The notes under the pieces: model-generated | The model's database searches: none | The model's input: the letters and a program-made list of their open reading frames with translations, nothing else | What the model was told of the DNA's origin: nothing | Program-made: the position numbers and the translations under genes | Assembly: GCF_014205155.1 (NCBI RefSeq) | Contig: NZ_JACHMX010000001.1 | Coordinates: 7,378,001-7,442,000, forward strand | DNA length: 64,000 bases | Direction: 5' to 3' | Source of the DNA: Amycolatopsis umgeniensis | GTDB taxonomy: Bacteria; Actinomycetota; Actinomycetes; Mycobacteriales; Pseudonocardiaceae | Shown: positions 27,441 to 36,038 of the stretch, one piece after another | Position numbering within the stretch: position 1 is the first letter of the stretch | How the letters are laid out: the number at the start of each line of letters is the position of its first letter

Positions 27441-28559
27441 GTGACAGAGGACGGCTTTCGCGACCGTGTGCGCACCTGGCTGGCGGACAACCTGCCGCCG
27501 GGTTTGCGCGGCTTGGGCGGTCCGGGGCGCGAACACGAGGCCTTCGAAGAACGCGTGGAGTGGGAACGACGGCTCGCCGCGGCGGGCTGGACCTGCGTCG
27601 GCTGGCCGGTCGAGCACGGCGGGCAGGGCGCGACGCTCGAACAGCAGGTCGTCTTCCACGAGGAGTACGCGCGAGCGGGTGCCCCGGCGAGAGTGAGCCA
27701 CCTGGCCCAGGAACTCCTGGGCCCCACCCTGATCGCTTTCGGTACACCGGAACAGCGGAAGCGGTTCCTGCCGCCGATCGTGGCCGTCGAAGAGCTGTGG
27801 TGCCAGGGCTATTCCGAACCCGGCGCCGGTTCCGATCTCGCCGCGGTGTCGGCCACGGCGACCCTCGAAGGCGACGAATGGGTGCTGAACGGCCAAAAGG
27901 TGTGGACGTCGCTCGCGCACGTGGCCGACTGGTGCTTCGTCCTCGCCCGCACCGAGCCGGGTTCGAAACGCCATAAAGGACTGTCCTATTTGCTCGTTCC
28001 GATGAGACAGCCCGGCGTCGAAGTGCGGCCGATCCAGCAGCTCACCGGAACCTCCGAGTTCAACGAGGTCTTCTTCGACGGCGCCCGTACGGCGAAGGAC
28101 CTGGTCGTCGGCGAACCCGGCGACGGCTGGCGGGTCGCCATGGGCACCCTCGCCTTCGAGCGCGGGGTCGCGACGCTCGGCCAGCAGGTCGGCTTCCGCC
28201 GCGAACTCGAAGAGCTCACCAGGATCGCGCCGGAAGACCCGGTCGTCGCCGAGCGGATCGACAGGGCCTGGGTGGGCCTGGAAGTCATGCGGGCACACGC
28301 GATCCGCACACTGGGCGACTCGTCGCCGGGAGTGGCGGAGGTGTCCAAACTGGTCTGGGCGAACTGGCACCGCGACCTCGGGGAACTGGCGATGCTCGTC
28401 CGCGGCGCTCGCGGCATGCTCGCCGAAGACGGGCTCGACGCCTGGCAACGGCTCTTCCTTTTCACCCGCGCCGACACGATCTACGGCGGCTCCAACGAAA
28501 TCCAGCGCAACGTCATCGCCGAGCGAGTACTCGGCCTGCCAAGGGAGGTGCGACCGTGA
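27441..28559 (+). CDS. ipdE1: FadE30/IpdE1: acyl-CoA dehydrogenase alpha-type subunit
   Basis: A 372-residue ACAD (FadE30 is ~385). It has QGYSEPGAGSDLAAVSATATL, RHKGLSYLLVPM and the C-terminal DTIYGGSNEIQRNVIAERVLGLPR. With IpdE2 it forms the dehydrogenase that starts beta-oxidation of 5OH-HIP-CoA. The start is GTG 27441 with AGAGGAGG five bases upstream. It overlaps ipdF by GTGA. It is the first gene of the plus-strand KstR2 operon. Confidence 0.9.
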   Translation: MTEDGFRDRVRTWLADNLPPGLRGLGGPGREHEAFEERVEWERRLAAAGWTCVGWPVEHGGQGATLEQQVVFHEEYARAGAPARVSHLAQELLGPTLIAFGTPEQRKRFLPPIVAVEELWCQGYSEPGAGSDLAAVSATATLEGDEWVLNGQKVWTSLAHVADWCFVLARTEPGSKRHKGLSYLLVPMRQPGVEVRPIQQLTGTSEFNEVFFDGARTAKDLVVGEPGDGWRVAMGTLAFERGVATLGQQVGFRRELEELTRIAPEDPVVAERIDRAWVGLEVMRAHAIRTLGDSSPGVAEVSKLVWANWHRDLGELAMLVRGARGMLAEDGLDAWQRLFLFTRADTIYGGSNEIQRNVIAERVLGLPREVRP

Positions 28560-29323
28560 TTCCGGTTCCGAAGTACCCCGAGGGGGCGAACCTCCTGCGG
28601 GACAAGGTGGTCGTGGTGACGGCGGCGGCCGGCACCGGGATCGGTTCCGCCGTGGCGAAACGCGCGCTGGAGGAAGGCGCCCGCGTCGTGATCAGCGACT
28701 GGCACGAGCGGCGCCTGGGCGAGAAGGCCGCCGAACTCGGCGACGTCCACGCGATTCCTTGTGACGTCACACAGGAAGACCAGGTGCAAGCGCTCATCGA
28801 CGGCACCGCCGAACACTACGGCCGCGTCGACGTGCTCATCAACAACGCCGGTCTGGGCGGCACCAAGTCCATCGTGGACATGGCCGACGAAGAATGGGCG
28901 CGCGTCATCGACGTGACCCTCAACGGCACGTTCCGCGCGACGAGGGCCGCGGTGAACCGGTTCATCGCGCAGGGCGACGGCGGGGTGATCGTCAACAACG
29001 CGTCCGTGATCGGCTGGCGCGCGCAGGCCGGGCAAGCGCACTACGCGGCGGCGAAGGCGGGCGTCATGGCGCTCACCCGGTGCGCGGCCGTCGACGTCGC
29101 GGAGCACGGCATCCGGGTCAACGCCGTCGCGCCGAGCCTGGCGATGCATCCGTTCCTGGCCAAGGTGACCAGCGAGGAACTGCTCACCGAACTCACCGCG
29201 CGCGAGGTCTCGGGGAGGGCGGCGGAACCCTGGGAGGTGGCGAATGTGATGGTGTTCCTCGCCAGTGAGTACTCGTCGTACCTCACCGGCGAGGTCGTGT
29301 CCGTGAGTTCCCAGCATGCGTGA
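28556..29323 (+). CDS. ipdF: IpdF: short-chain dehydrogenase of HIP-CoA degradation
   Basis: A 255-residue SDR (Rv3559c is 262). It has the cofactor motif TAAAGTGIGSAVAKRA, NNAGLGG, the Tyr-Lys pair in AHYAAAKAGVMALTR, and a C-terminal SSYLTGEVVSVSSQHA. It oxidises the 5-hydroxyl of the C/D-ring CoA intermediate. The GTG start overlaps the fadE30 stop. Confidence 0.88.
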   Translation: MIPVPKYPEGANLLRDKVVVVTAAAGTGIGSAVAKRALEEGARVVISDWHERRLGEKAAELGDVHAIPCDVTQEDQVQALIDGTAEHYGRVDVLINNAGLGGTKSIVDMADEEWARVIDVTLNGTFRATRAAVNRFIAQGDGGVIVNNASVIGWRAQAGQAHYAAAKAGVMALTRCAAVDVAEHGIRVNAVAPSLAMHPFLAKVTSEELLTELTAREVSGRAAEPWEVANVMVFLASEYSSYLTGEVVSVSSQHA

Positions 29324-29330
29324 GGTTCCG

Positions 29331-29933
29331 ATGAAAGCCAGCCCAGGGTCCCGCCGCGCCGAACTGCTCGCTCTGGCGGCGAAGCTGTTCGCCGAGCGCG
29401 GTTACGTCTCCACCACCGTGCGGGACATCGCGGACGCGGCGGGAATCCTTTCGGGCAGCCTCTACCACCATTTCGACTCGAAGGAGTCGATGGCCGACGA
29501 GATCCTCACCGGATTCCTCGACGAGCTTTTCGGCGCCTACGCCGAGATCGTCGCGGAAGGCAGAGGGCCGCGGGAAACGCTCGAGGCCGTCGTCGTGGCG
29601 TCGTTCGAATCCATTCACCGGCGGCCCGCCGAGGTGGCGATCTACCAATCCGAAGCGAAGCACCTGATGCAGTTGCCGCGGTTCGACTACCTCAACGACC
29701 GCAACACCGAATTCCGCAAACTGTGGAACGCGATCCTCACCGACGGCATCGCGGCGGGCGTGTTCCGTGAGGACCTCGACGTCGAACTCACCTACCGGTT
29801 CATCCGCGACACCGTCTGGGTGGCGGTGCGCTGGTACAACCCCGACGGATCGCTGAGCGCGGACGACGTCGCCCAGCAGTACCTCGGGATCCTTTTGGAC
29901 GGAATCGCGACAAAGAGGAGGCGCCGTGGCTGA
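29331..29933 (+). CDS. kstR2: KstR2: TetR-family repressor of C/D-ring genes
   Basis: A 200-residue TetR regulator, the same length as Rv3557c. The N-terminal HTH is FAERGYVSTTVRDIADAAGILSGSLYHHF; the C-terminal domain (YQSEAKHLMQLPRFDYL...) binds HIP-CoA in characterised homologues. I chose ATG 29331, preceded by GAGG at 29322, over ATG 29316, which would overlap ipdF by 8 bp and lacks a ribosome site. The gene sits inside one of the operons it should control, giving autoregulation through the box at 27381. Confidence 0.93.
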   Translation: MKASPGSRRAELLALAAKLFAERGYVSTTVRDIADAAGILSGSLYHHFDSKESMADEILTGFLDELFGAYAEIVAEGRGPRETLEAVVVASFESIHRRPAEVAIYQSEAKHLMQLPRFDYLNDRNTEFRKLWNAILTDGIAAGVFREDLDVELTYRFIRDTVWVAVRWYNPDGSLSADDVAQQYLGILLDGIATKRRRRG

Positions 29934-31077
29934 GGCCTACGTACTGGACGCCGTCCGGACACCGGTCGGCAAACGCGGGGGAGCGCTCAGCGGGGTCCAT
30001 TCCGCCGACCTCGGCGCCCACGTCATCCAAGCCGTCGTCGAACGGGCGGGCGTCGATGCCGACCTGGTCGACGACGTCATCCTCGGCTGCTGCGACACCC
30101 TCGGGCCGCAGTCCGGGAACATCGCGCGGACGGCGTGGCTCGCGGCGGGCTTCGGGCACCACGTGCCGGGTGTGACGATCGACCGGCAGTGCGGTTCGAG
30201 CCAGCAGGCCGTGCATTTCGCCGCGCAGGCTGTGCTGTCCGGGACGATGGACCTCGTCCTCGCCGGCGGCGTGCAGAACATGAGTGCCATCCCGATCGGC
30301 GCGGCGATGCTGGCCGGACGCGAGTACGGCTTCGAAGACCCGTTCTCCGGCTCGAAGGGCTGGCAGGAGCGGTACGGCAGCGTCGAGGTTTCGCAGTTCC
30401 GCAGTGCCGACATGATCGCCGAGCACTGGGATCTGACGCGCGAAGCGATGGAGGAGTACGCCTTCCGGAGCCATCAGCGGGCGGTCGCGGCCATCGACGA
30501 AGGCCGGTTCGCCGCCGAAACCGCGCCGTTCGCCGGTGTCGGCCTGGACGAGGGGCCCAGGCGTGACACCAGCTTGGAACGGATGGCCGGGCTGAAGCCG
30601 CTGAGCGAGGGTTCGCGGATCACCGCCGCCGTGGCCAGCCAGATTTCGGACGGCGCCAGCGCGGCACTCATCGCGTCGGAGAAGTTCGTCGAGGAACACG
30701 GCCTCACCCCGCGCGCCAGGATCCATCACCTCGCGGTGCGGGCGGCCGATCCGGTGTGGATGCTGACCGGGCCGATTCCGGCGACCGCGCACGCGCTGCG
30801 GAAAACCGGGCTGGGCATCGACGACATCGACCTGTTCGAGGTCAACGAGGCGTTCGCGAGTGTCGTCCTGGCGTGGATCGAGGAGACGGGAGCCGATCCG
30901 GACCGCGTCAACGTCAACGGCGGCGGTATCGCGCTCGGTCACCCCATCGGCGCGACCGGGACGAAACTGTTCGCGACCCTGCTGCACGAACTCGAACGGC
31001 GTGGCGGGCGCTACGGGCTCCAGACGATGTGTGAAGGCGGCGGAACGGCGAACGTCACGATCATCGAGCGGCTTTGA
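29926..31077 (+). CDS. fadA6: FadA6: thiolase of the C/D-ring pathway
   Basis: A 383-residue thiolase (Rv3556c is ~386). The nucleophile is C89 in DRQCGSSQQ, with His in GGGIALGHPIGATG and the second Cys in QTMCEGGG. It removes acetyl-CoA after IpdE, hydration and IpdF steps. GTG 29926 overlaps the kstR2 end by 8 bp with AGAGGAGG before it. Its 3' end overlaps the convergent MFS gene by 17 bp. Confidence 0.92.
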   Translation: MAEAYVLDAVRTPVGKRGGALSGVHSADLGAHVIQAVVERAGVDADLVDDVILGCCDTLGPQSGNIARTAWLAAGFGHHVPGVTIDRQCGSSQQAVHFAAQAVLSGTMDLVLAGGVQNMSAIPIGAAMLAGREYGFEDPFSGSKGWQERYGSVEVSQFRSADMIAEHWDLTREAMEEYAFRSHQRAVAAIDEGRFAAETAPFAGVGLDEGPRRDTSLERMAGLKPLSEGSRITAAVASQISDGASAALIASEKFVEEHGLTPRARIHHLAVRAADPVWMLTGPIPATAHALRKTGLGIDDIDLFEVNEAFASVVLAWIEETGADPDRVNVNGGGIALGHPIGATGTKLFATLLHELERRGGRYGLQTMCEGGGTANVTIIERL

Positions 31078-32206
31078 CGCTCCACACGGCGAGTGCCGAG
31101 GCGCTGAAGGCGGCGCCGAGCAGGCAGACACCGGTCCAGCCCGCGACGGCGTAGACGGCCGTGGAGCCGATGGCGCCCAGGCCGCTGCCGGCCGAGTAGA
31201 AGATCATGTACCCGCCGATCAGCCTGCTGCCCGCGTCCGGCAGGAGCGGGTAGATCAGCGTCTGGCTCGTGACGTGCACGGCCTGGACGGCGAGGTCGAG
31301 CAGGATCGCGCCCGCCACCAGCGCCCACAGTGACACGCGGGTGAAACCGAGCGGCACCCACGAAAACAGGAGCAGACCCAACGCCAGCCCGGTCGTCCAC
31401 TGTGCCCGGCCGCGGTCCGCGAGCCGTCCGGCGGGTGCCGCCGCGAGCGCGCCCGCCGCCCCGGCCAGCCCGAACGCGCCGATGGCGGTGTGTGACAGGC
31501 CGTCCTCGCTGAGCGGCAAGGCGACGGAACTCCAGAGGGTGCCGAACGCGGCGAAGATCAGCAGCGCGAGCGTTCCACGCGTCCGGAAGACGGGCTCCCG
31601 CGCGAAAAGCGACACCGTGGAACGCAGCAGCTTCCCGTAGGTCATGTCCGTTCCGGCGGGGACCGAGGCGGGCAGCACGCGGTACAGCACGATCGCGATC
31701 AGCACGGTCACGGCGGCGGACGCGAAGTACACCGAGCGCCAGCCCGCGAGGTCGGCCAGTGTGCCGGAAACCGTGCGCGCCAGCAGGATCCCGAGGACGA
31801 CGCCGGTCGTCACGAGACCGACCACACGTCCGCGTCCGACGGGGTCGGCCAGCGACGCGGCGAACGCGACGAGGAGTTGCGTGACCACCGCGAGCACGCC
31901 GATCGCCGCCATCCCGGCGAGCAGCGCCACGCCGTTCACGGCGGTCGCCGCGACCAGCTCGGCGATCGCCAGCAGTGTCAGCATCCCGGCGACGAGCCGC
32001 CGCCGGTCGAGCAGGTCGCCGAGCGGGACCAGGAGGAACAAGCCGAGTCCGTAGCCGAACTGCGTGAGCGTGACGATGCCGCCCACGGTCGACGCGGCGA
32101 TCCCGAGCTCGGCGCCCATGGTGACGAGCAACGGCTGGGCGAAGTAGATCGTGGCGACGGCCGTCCCGGCGGCCACGGCGAACAACAGGACGACTGCGCG
32201 ACGCAC
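31061..32206 (-). CDS. MFS drug/metabolite transporter
   Basis: A 381-residue, 12-helix major facilitator with the loop signature GDLLDRRRLVAGM after helix 2 (motif A) and a weaker repeat PAGRLADRGRAQW in the second half, typical of proton-driven efflux pumps. GTG 32206 has GGGAGG just upstream. It is divergent from an HxlR regulator, a pairing common for inducible efflux. There is no evidence that it moves steroids, although it ends inside the fadA6 tail. Confidence 0.85.
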   Translation of the reverse strand: MRRAVVLLFAVAAGTAVATIYFAQPLLVTMGAELGIAASTVGGIVTLTQFGYGLGLFLLVPLGDLLDRRRLVAGMLTLLAIAELVAATAVNGVALLAGMAAIGVLAVVTQLLVAFAASLADPVGRGRVVGLVTTGVVLGILLARTVSGTLADLAGWRSVYFASAAVTVLIAIVLYRVLPASVPAGTDMTYGKLLRSTVSLFAREPVFRTRGTLALLIFAAFGTLWSSVALPLSEDGLSHTAIGAFGLAGAAGALAAAPAGRLADRGRAQWTTGLALGLLLFSWVPLGFTRVSLWALVAGAILLDLAVQAVHVTSQTLIYPLLPDAGSRLIGGYMIFYSAGSGLGAIGSTAVYAVAGWTGVCLLGAAFSASALAVWSVKAAR

Positions 32207-32259
32207 GAATCCCTCCCAATGGTTTCAACTTGCTACCACTGGCGACGGTAGAGCACTGC

Positions 32260-32276
32260 GGTTGTAAGATGCAACC
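32260..32276. promoter_or_regulatory. Inverted repeat before the HxlR gene
   Basis: ggttg-taagatg-caacc abuts the HxlR start codon (32277) in the 70-bp MFS/HxlR intergenic region. It is a candidate autoregulatory operator; the arms are only 5 bp. Confidence 0.4.
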
Positions 32277-32729
32277 ATGGTGAAGAGGACGACGTTCGAC
32301 GAAGCCCCGTGTCCGGTGGCACGCTCGGTCGACACGATCGGCGACTGGTGGTCACTCCTGATCGTGCGCGACGCCTTCGACGGCGTCCGGCGCTTCGGTG
32401 AGTTCCAGCGGAGCCTGGGCGTCGCGAAGAACATCCTCTCCGCCAGGCTGCGGGCGCTCGTCGGGCACGGGGTGCTCGACGTGGTCCCGGCTTCGGACGG
32501 GAGCACGTACAGCGAGTACGTCCTGACGGCCAAGGGCCGCGACCTGTTCCCGGTGATCGTCGCGCTGCGGCAATGGGGCGAGGCGCATTTCTTCACCGCG
32601 GGCGAACCGCGGTCGGAACTGGTGGACCGCGACGGCGGGCGTCCGCTGCGAGGGCTCGAGGTCCACGCCGCGGACGGACGTGTCGTCGGACCGGACGACA
32701 CCGTGGTGGTGAAAGCCCCGACCTCGTGA
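32277..32729 (+). CDS. HxlR-family winged-helix regulator
   Basis: A 150-residue protein with the HxlR signature CPVARSVDTIGDWWSLLIVRDAF, FGEFQRSLGVAKNILSARLRAL and YVLTAKGRDLFPVIVALRQWG. The N-terminal Cys (C12) is where redox- or aldehyde-sensing members act. It is divergent from the MFS pump and most likely its regulator. Confidence 0.88.
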   Translation: MVKRTTFDEAPCPVARSVDTIGDWWSLLIVRDAFDGVRRFGEFQRSLGVAKNILSARLRALVGHGVLDVVPASDGSTYSEYVLTAKGRDLFPVIVALRQWGEAHFFTAGEPRSELVDRDGGRPLRGLEVHAADGRVVGPDDTVVVKAPTS

Positions 32730-32740
32730 CCCGGCCGACT

Positions 32741-32805
32741 TCAGGTGTCGCGAAAGCCACTTTCGGGACGTCTGATGTCCTGAAAGTGGCTTTCGCGACA
32801 CCTGA
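32741..32805. repeat. Double-palindrome repeat R5, long-spacer variant
   Basis: Arms of 24 bp (32741-32764 and 32782-32805) share tcaggtgtcgcgaaag and its complement perfectly. The middle (gggacgtctgatgtcct) has drifted, so the inner palindromes are imperfect. It lies 12 bp after the HxlR stop. The rest of the 320-bp gap (32730-33049) holds only the hairpins listed separately. Confidence 0.88.
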
Positions 32806-32838
32806 CGCGGCCACTCACGAGGCCGACGCCGCGTAGAT

Positions 32839-32877
32839 CGGGGCCCTTCCAGGTGAGTCAAGCCCGGAAGGGCCCCG
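32839..32877. terminator. Hairpin terminator between HxlR and the FAD reductase operon
   Basis: A perfect 12-bp stem (cggggcccttcc / ggaagggccccg) with a 15-base loop, in a tail-to-tail intergenic region. Confidence 0.7.
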
Positions 32878-32956
32878 ACCGGATGCGGGGAGCCCGGAGG
32901 GCGGTACCGGCGGAGCCCGAATCACCGTCGGTACCGAATCCTCCCGGCGTCCCCAG

Positions 32957-33000
32957 GGGGTGGCGGTGGGAGCGGAGGCCCAGCAACCCACCGCCACCTG
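32957..33000. terminator. Second G/C hairpin, end of the redox operon
   Basis: Stem ggtggcggtggg / cccaccgccacc with a 16-base loop, 50 bp beyond the end of the minus-strand FAD reductase gene. It probably terminates that operon. Confidence 0.6.
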
Positions 33001-33049
33001 AGGGGACCGCGGCCGCCGCGCGCGGCCCCGGTCCGGTCGCGAACCCGGG

Positions 33050-34408
33050 TCACCCGGCGGGAACGCGAGCCCAGGGCATCTCCTCCTGTGCGGGTACGGC
33101 CGCGGTCGGGGTGTCGGACAGGAAGTCCCGCTCGAACGGGGCGAGGATGTCCTCCCCGATCGGCGCCGGCTCGCCTGAGGCACCCGAAGCGGCGGAAGCC
33201 GCGAACGACGGTTCCGCGGGAGCGGGCGTGGGGAACACCGGCTCGGGCACCGGCAGCCGCCGGTCGAGTTCGGCGGTCCAGTGGATCATCGCCTTCGGCC
33301 GGTCCCAGCCCGCCGCGCCGATGAGCCTGCCGTCGCGGACGAAACCGGTGACCCCGTCGGAAAGTTCGATCGTGTCCTTGCCCAGCGACGGCATCCCGAC
33401 GGTCTGCAGCCGCGCGTCGTACAGCGAAGACCAGGCACGGGGGAGCGGCGTGTACGGCCGCGCGTTGCCCCGGCCCAGCATCAGGCTTTCCGCCGCCGCG
33501 CGCCCGGATTCGACGCCGTTCATCCAGTGCTCGACCCGGCGCGGGGTCTCGTCGATCCGCAGGTTCGGCCATTTCGCGACGTCGCCGGCGACCACGACGT
33601 CCTCCGCCCCGACGGCGAACAGGGTCGATTCGCACAGGACGCCGTCGTCGATGGTCAGCTCCGAGCCGCGCAGCCAGTCCACGGCGGGCACGCTGCCGAT
33701 CGAGAGCACCACGCAGCTGGCCACGAGGAACTGGTTGTTGGTCAGGTGCAGCCCGACCGTTTCCTTGGTGCTGATCCAGTTCCGCACCTCGGTGTTCATC
33801 GCCAGCTTGGCGCGGTGGTGCTGGTGTTCCTTGGTGAGCGCCGACGCGATCCGCTCCCCGAAGCGGTGCAGAGGCGCTTTCGCGTGGCCGATGAGCGTGA
33901 CGTCGCGGCCCATGTACCGCATCGACGCGGCGAACTCGTTCCCGATCAGGCCGCTGCCGATCACCACGACGGATTTGTTGCTGTTCCCCAAAGCCCGCCG
34001 GACGGCGAGTGAATCCTCCACGGTGCGCAGCACACGGACCCGGGGGTCGTGGCGCGGCGAGCCGGGCAGATGCCGGGGGTAGACGCCGGTGGCGACGATC
34101 AGTCCGTCGTACCAAAGGGATTCCCCGCCCGGCAGGTGCACCGTGCGTTCCTTGGTGTCGAGCCAGGTCGCGCGGGTGCCGAGCCGCCAGTGGACGTCCA
34201 GGTCGAGGTACGGCTCCAGGCTCGCGGCCACCGGTTTCACGCCGCCGGTGACGAGTTCCTTCGACACCATCGGCCGGTGGTACGGCTTGCGCGGCTCGTC
34301 GCCGACCAGCACGATCTCGCCGTCGAAACCGAGTTCCCGCAGGCGTTCCGCGGAGCGGAGCCCGGCGACGCCCGCACCGACGATGACGATCCGATCTCCG
34401 TCACTCAT
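33050..34408 (-). CDS. FAD/NAD(P)-dependent ferredoxin reductase-like protein with Pro/Ala-rich tail
   Basis: A 452-residue pyridine-nucleotide-disulphide-type reductase: FAD motif IVIVGAGVAGLRSAERLRELG, NAD motif VVVIGSGLIGNEFAASMRY, and the second FAD motif VVVAGDVAKWPN. After the reductase core (~1-380) comes an ~75-residue Pro/Ala/Glu-rich tail that plain ferredoxin reductases lack. It is translated with the 3Fe-4S-type ferredoxin gene just upstream (8-bp overlap), so it probably reduces that ferredoxin. It is the last gene of a five-gene minus-strand operon. Confidence 0.85.
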   Translation of the reverse strand: MSDGDRIVIVGAGVAGLRSAERLRELGFDGEIVLVGDEPRKPYHRPMVSKELVTGGVKPVAASLEPYLDLDVHWRLGTRATWLDTKERTVHLPGGESLWYDGLIVATGVYPRHLPGSPRHDPRVRVLRTVEDSLAVRRALGNSNKSVVVIGSGLIGNEFAASMRYMGRDVTLIGHAKAPLHRFGERIASALTKEHQHHRAKLAMNTEVRNWISTKETVGLHLTNNQFLVASCVVLSIGSVPAVDWLRGSELTIDDGVLCESTLFAVGAEDVVVAGDVAKWPNLRIDETPRRVEHWMNGVESGRAAAESLMLGRGNARPYTPLPRAWSSLYDARLQTVGMPSLGKDTIELSDGVTGFVRDGRLIGAAGWDRPKAMIHWTAELDRRLPVPEPVFPTPAPAEPSFAASAASGASGEPAPIGEDILAPFERDFLSDTPTAAVPAQEEMPWARVPAG

Positions 34409-34637
34409 CGTCGTACGCTCCTTCTCCCTTGACTCTGATGGCTTGTTTCGGACAGAGCCTGGCGGCGGAAATGGCCTGGTCCAGACCGTCCCGGTCGACC
34501 ATCCGGCGGATGCGGAGCTTGCCGTCCGGCCCGATCTTGAACGTCGCGGGCGCTTCCATCTCGCAGAAGCCGAAGATCTCGCACCGCTCGTTGTCGACGC
34601 TGACGCGAGTGCCGCGCCGTACGCTTCCGAAGATCAT
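34401..34637 (-). CDS. Single-cluster ferredoxin ([3Fe-4S]/[4Fe-4S] type)
   Basis: A 78-residue ferredoxin with C-x5-C (NERCEIFGFCEMEAP) and distal C-P (ARLCPKQAI). The second position of the usual 4Fe motif is not Cys, which favours [3Fe-4S] as in P450 or membrane-oxidase partners. GGAGGA lies 8 bp before ATG 34637. It should link the FAD reductase with the membrane protein encoded upstream. Confidence 0.85.
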   Translation of the reverse strand: MIFGSVRRGTRVSVDNERCEIFGFCEMEAPATFKIGPDGKLRIRRMVDRDGLDQAISAARLCPKQAIRVKGEGAYDDE

Positions 34638-34669
34638 TTTTTCGTTCCTCCAAGTCGTTTCGCGGCTCG

Positions 34670-35275
34670 TCAGACCAGTTCCTCGACCAGGCCCAGCCGT
34701 TCGAGGTACCGGGTGGGCGTGAACCGCAGCGCGGTCAGCAGCACCGCGGGGACCAGCAGGGTGATCCCGCCGAACCACAGGAGGCCGAGATGCCCGTTGG
34801 CCATGGCGCCGAAGAACGCGTGCAGCGCCGTGATCGCGACCGCCGGATAGGCGAGCCGGTGGATCCACAGGAACCGCCGGTAGGAACTGAACCGGCTGAT
34901 CCCGCCGGTCAGCGCGACGGCGATCATCACCTCGAGCCCGACGACGCCGAGTTCGTGCCGCGCCAGCGTGCCCGGCAGGAGCGGGATCGAGATCTGCGCG
35001 AGGGTGAAACCGTCGGGCAGGAACAGGAACGACATCGCGTGCACGACGCCGAACGACAGCGTCAGGATGCCGAGCACCATATGTGAGTTGCGCAGTGCCT
35101 TCCGCCCGGTCAGCGACTTGATCCAGCCGGTCGCGGTGAACACGCCCCAGCACAGGGTGAGGCACATGAAGCCGTACGAGATCCGGGCGGAGGTCTGCGC
35201 CATGCCCTTGATGCCGGGGTCGGTGTCGGTTTTCTGGGTCAGGACGATCACCACCTCGGACCACTGGTCATACAT
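34670..35275 (-). CDS. Ferric-reductase-like transmembrane protein
   Basis: A 201-residue membrane protein with about five helices. Paired histidines fall in helices typical of the ferric-reductase-like/YedZ domain: NSHMVLGILTLSFGVVHAMSF and FLWIHRLAYPAVAITALHAFFG, a pattern that binds two b-type hemes. ATG 35275 was chosen because AGGAGA sits 6 bp upstream; it overlaps the DUF4142 stop. Electrons from the cytosolic ferredoxin could cross the membrane here to the two exported partners encoded upstream. Confidence 0.82.
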   Translation of the reverse strand: MYDQWSEVVIVLTQKTDTDPGIKGMAQTSARISYGFMCLTLCWGVFTATGWIKSLTGRKALRNSHMVLGILTLSFGVVHAMSFLFLPDGFTLAQISIPLLPGTLARHELGVVGLEVMIAVALTGGISRFSSYRRFLWIHRLAYPAVAITALHAFFGAMANGHLGLLWFGGITLLVPAVLLTALRFTPTRYLERLGLVEELV

Positions 35276-36038
35276 TGATCTCTCCTGGGGCACTGGGAAC
35301 CAGTTCCGGTTCGGCGGCGGCCGCGCGTTTGCGGGTCCGGGTGTTCTTGCTGCGCAGGGTCCGGATGGCGAAGAACAGCCCGCCGCCGAGCACCACCGCG
35401 AGCAGCAGGCCGAGGGCGAAGTCGCCGAAACCGACGTCCATCGCCGAGTTGGCCGAATTCGACTGCGGCACGGGCGCTTCCGGCATCAGCGACTGATCGA
35501 CGACGCCGGTGCTCTCCAGCAGGGTCATATGCCGCAGCACCGCCTGGTTGGCCGTGGTGGCGTAGTCGCGGACGACGTCGTTGCGGGTACCCGCCCTGAC
35601 CTGGGCGATGATGGGGAACAGCACACCGTGGGCGTACCGGAGCCGGTTGGCGAAGATCCGGTCGAACTCGGTGTCGTCACGGGCGGCCTTCATCTCGCCG
35701 AGCCACGCGGACTGCTGATCCGACGGTTCGGTCGGCAGGGTGATGCCGAACCGGTCGGCGATGCCGTGCGTCGCGGTGTCGAGCCTGCCGTGGTCGATCA
35801 TCAGCGTCCGGCCGACTTCGCGGGTCCGCTTGCTCTTCCCGCGTTCCTGCGCCCACATCCCGGCGGGCATTTCCCACAACCCGGCCAATTTGACGTTGAC
35901 GATCAGGTTCTTGTCCGCCGGGGAGAGTTCTTGGGCGCGCGCGTCGTCGGCGGGGCCGAGCAGCGTCACCGCGGCCATCGTCAGCAGGACGACCAGGAGG
36001 CGGGAGAACGCGCCGGGGGTGTCAGATGCCGAGGTCAT
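35268..36038 (-). CDS. Exported DUF4142-type protein with C-terminal membrane anchor
   Basis: A 256-residue protein: signal peptide (~1-36, ending ARA), a helical DUF4142-like domain (~38-185; KNLIVNVKLAGLWEMPAG, HGRLDTATHGIADRF, ANRLRYAHGVLFPIIAQVR, LRHMTLLESTG) with conserved His residues, then one transmembrane helix (~205-228) and a basic cytosolic tail. The function of the family is unknown; it is ferritin-like in helix pattern. It overlaps the lipoprotein stop by 17 bp and the membrane reductase start by 8 bp. Confidence 0.75.
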   Translation of the reverse strand: MTSASDTPGAFSRLLVVLLTMAAVTLLGPADDARAQELSPADKNLIVNVKLAGLWEMPAGMWAQERGKSKRTREVGRTLMIDHGRLDTATHGIADRFGITLPTEPSDQQSAWLGEMKAARDDTEFDRIFANRLRYAHGVLFPIIAQVRAGTRNDVVRDYATTANQAVLRHMTLLESTGVVDQSLMPEAPVPQSNSANSAMDVGFGDFALGLLLAVVLGGGLFFAIRTLRSKNTRTRKRAAAAEPELVPSAPGEINV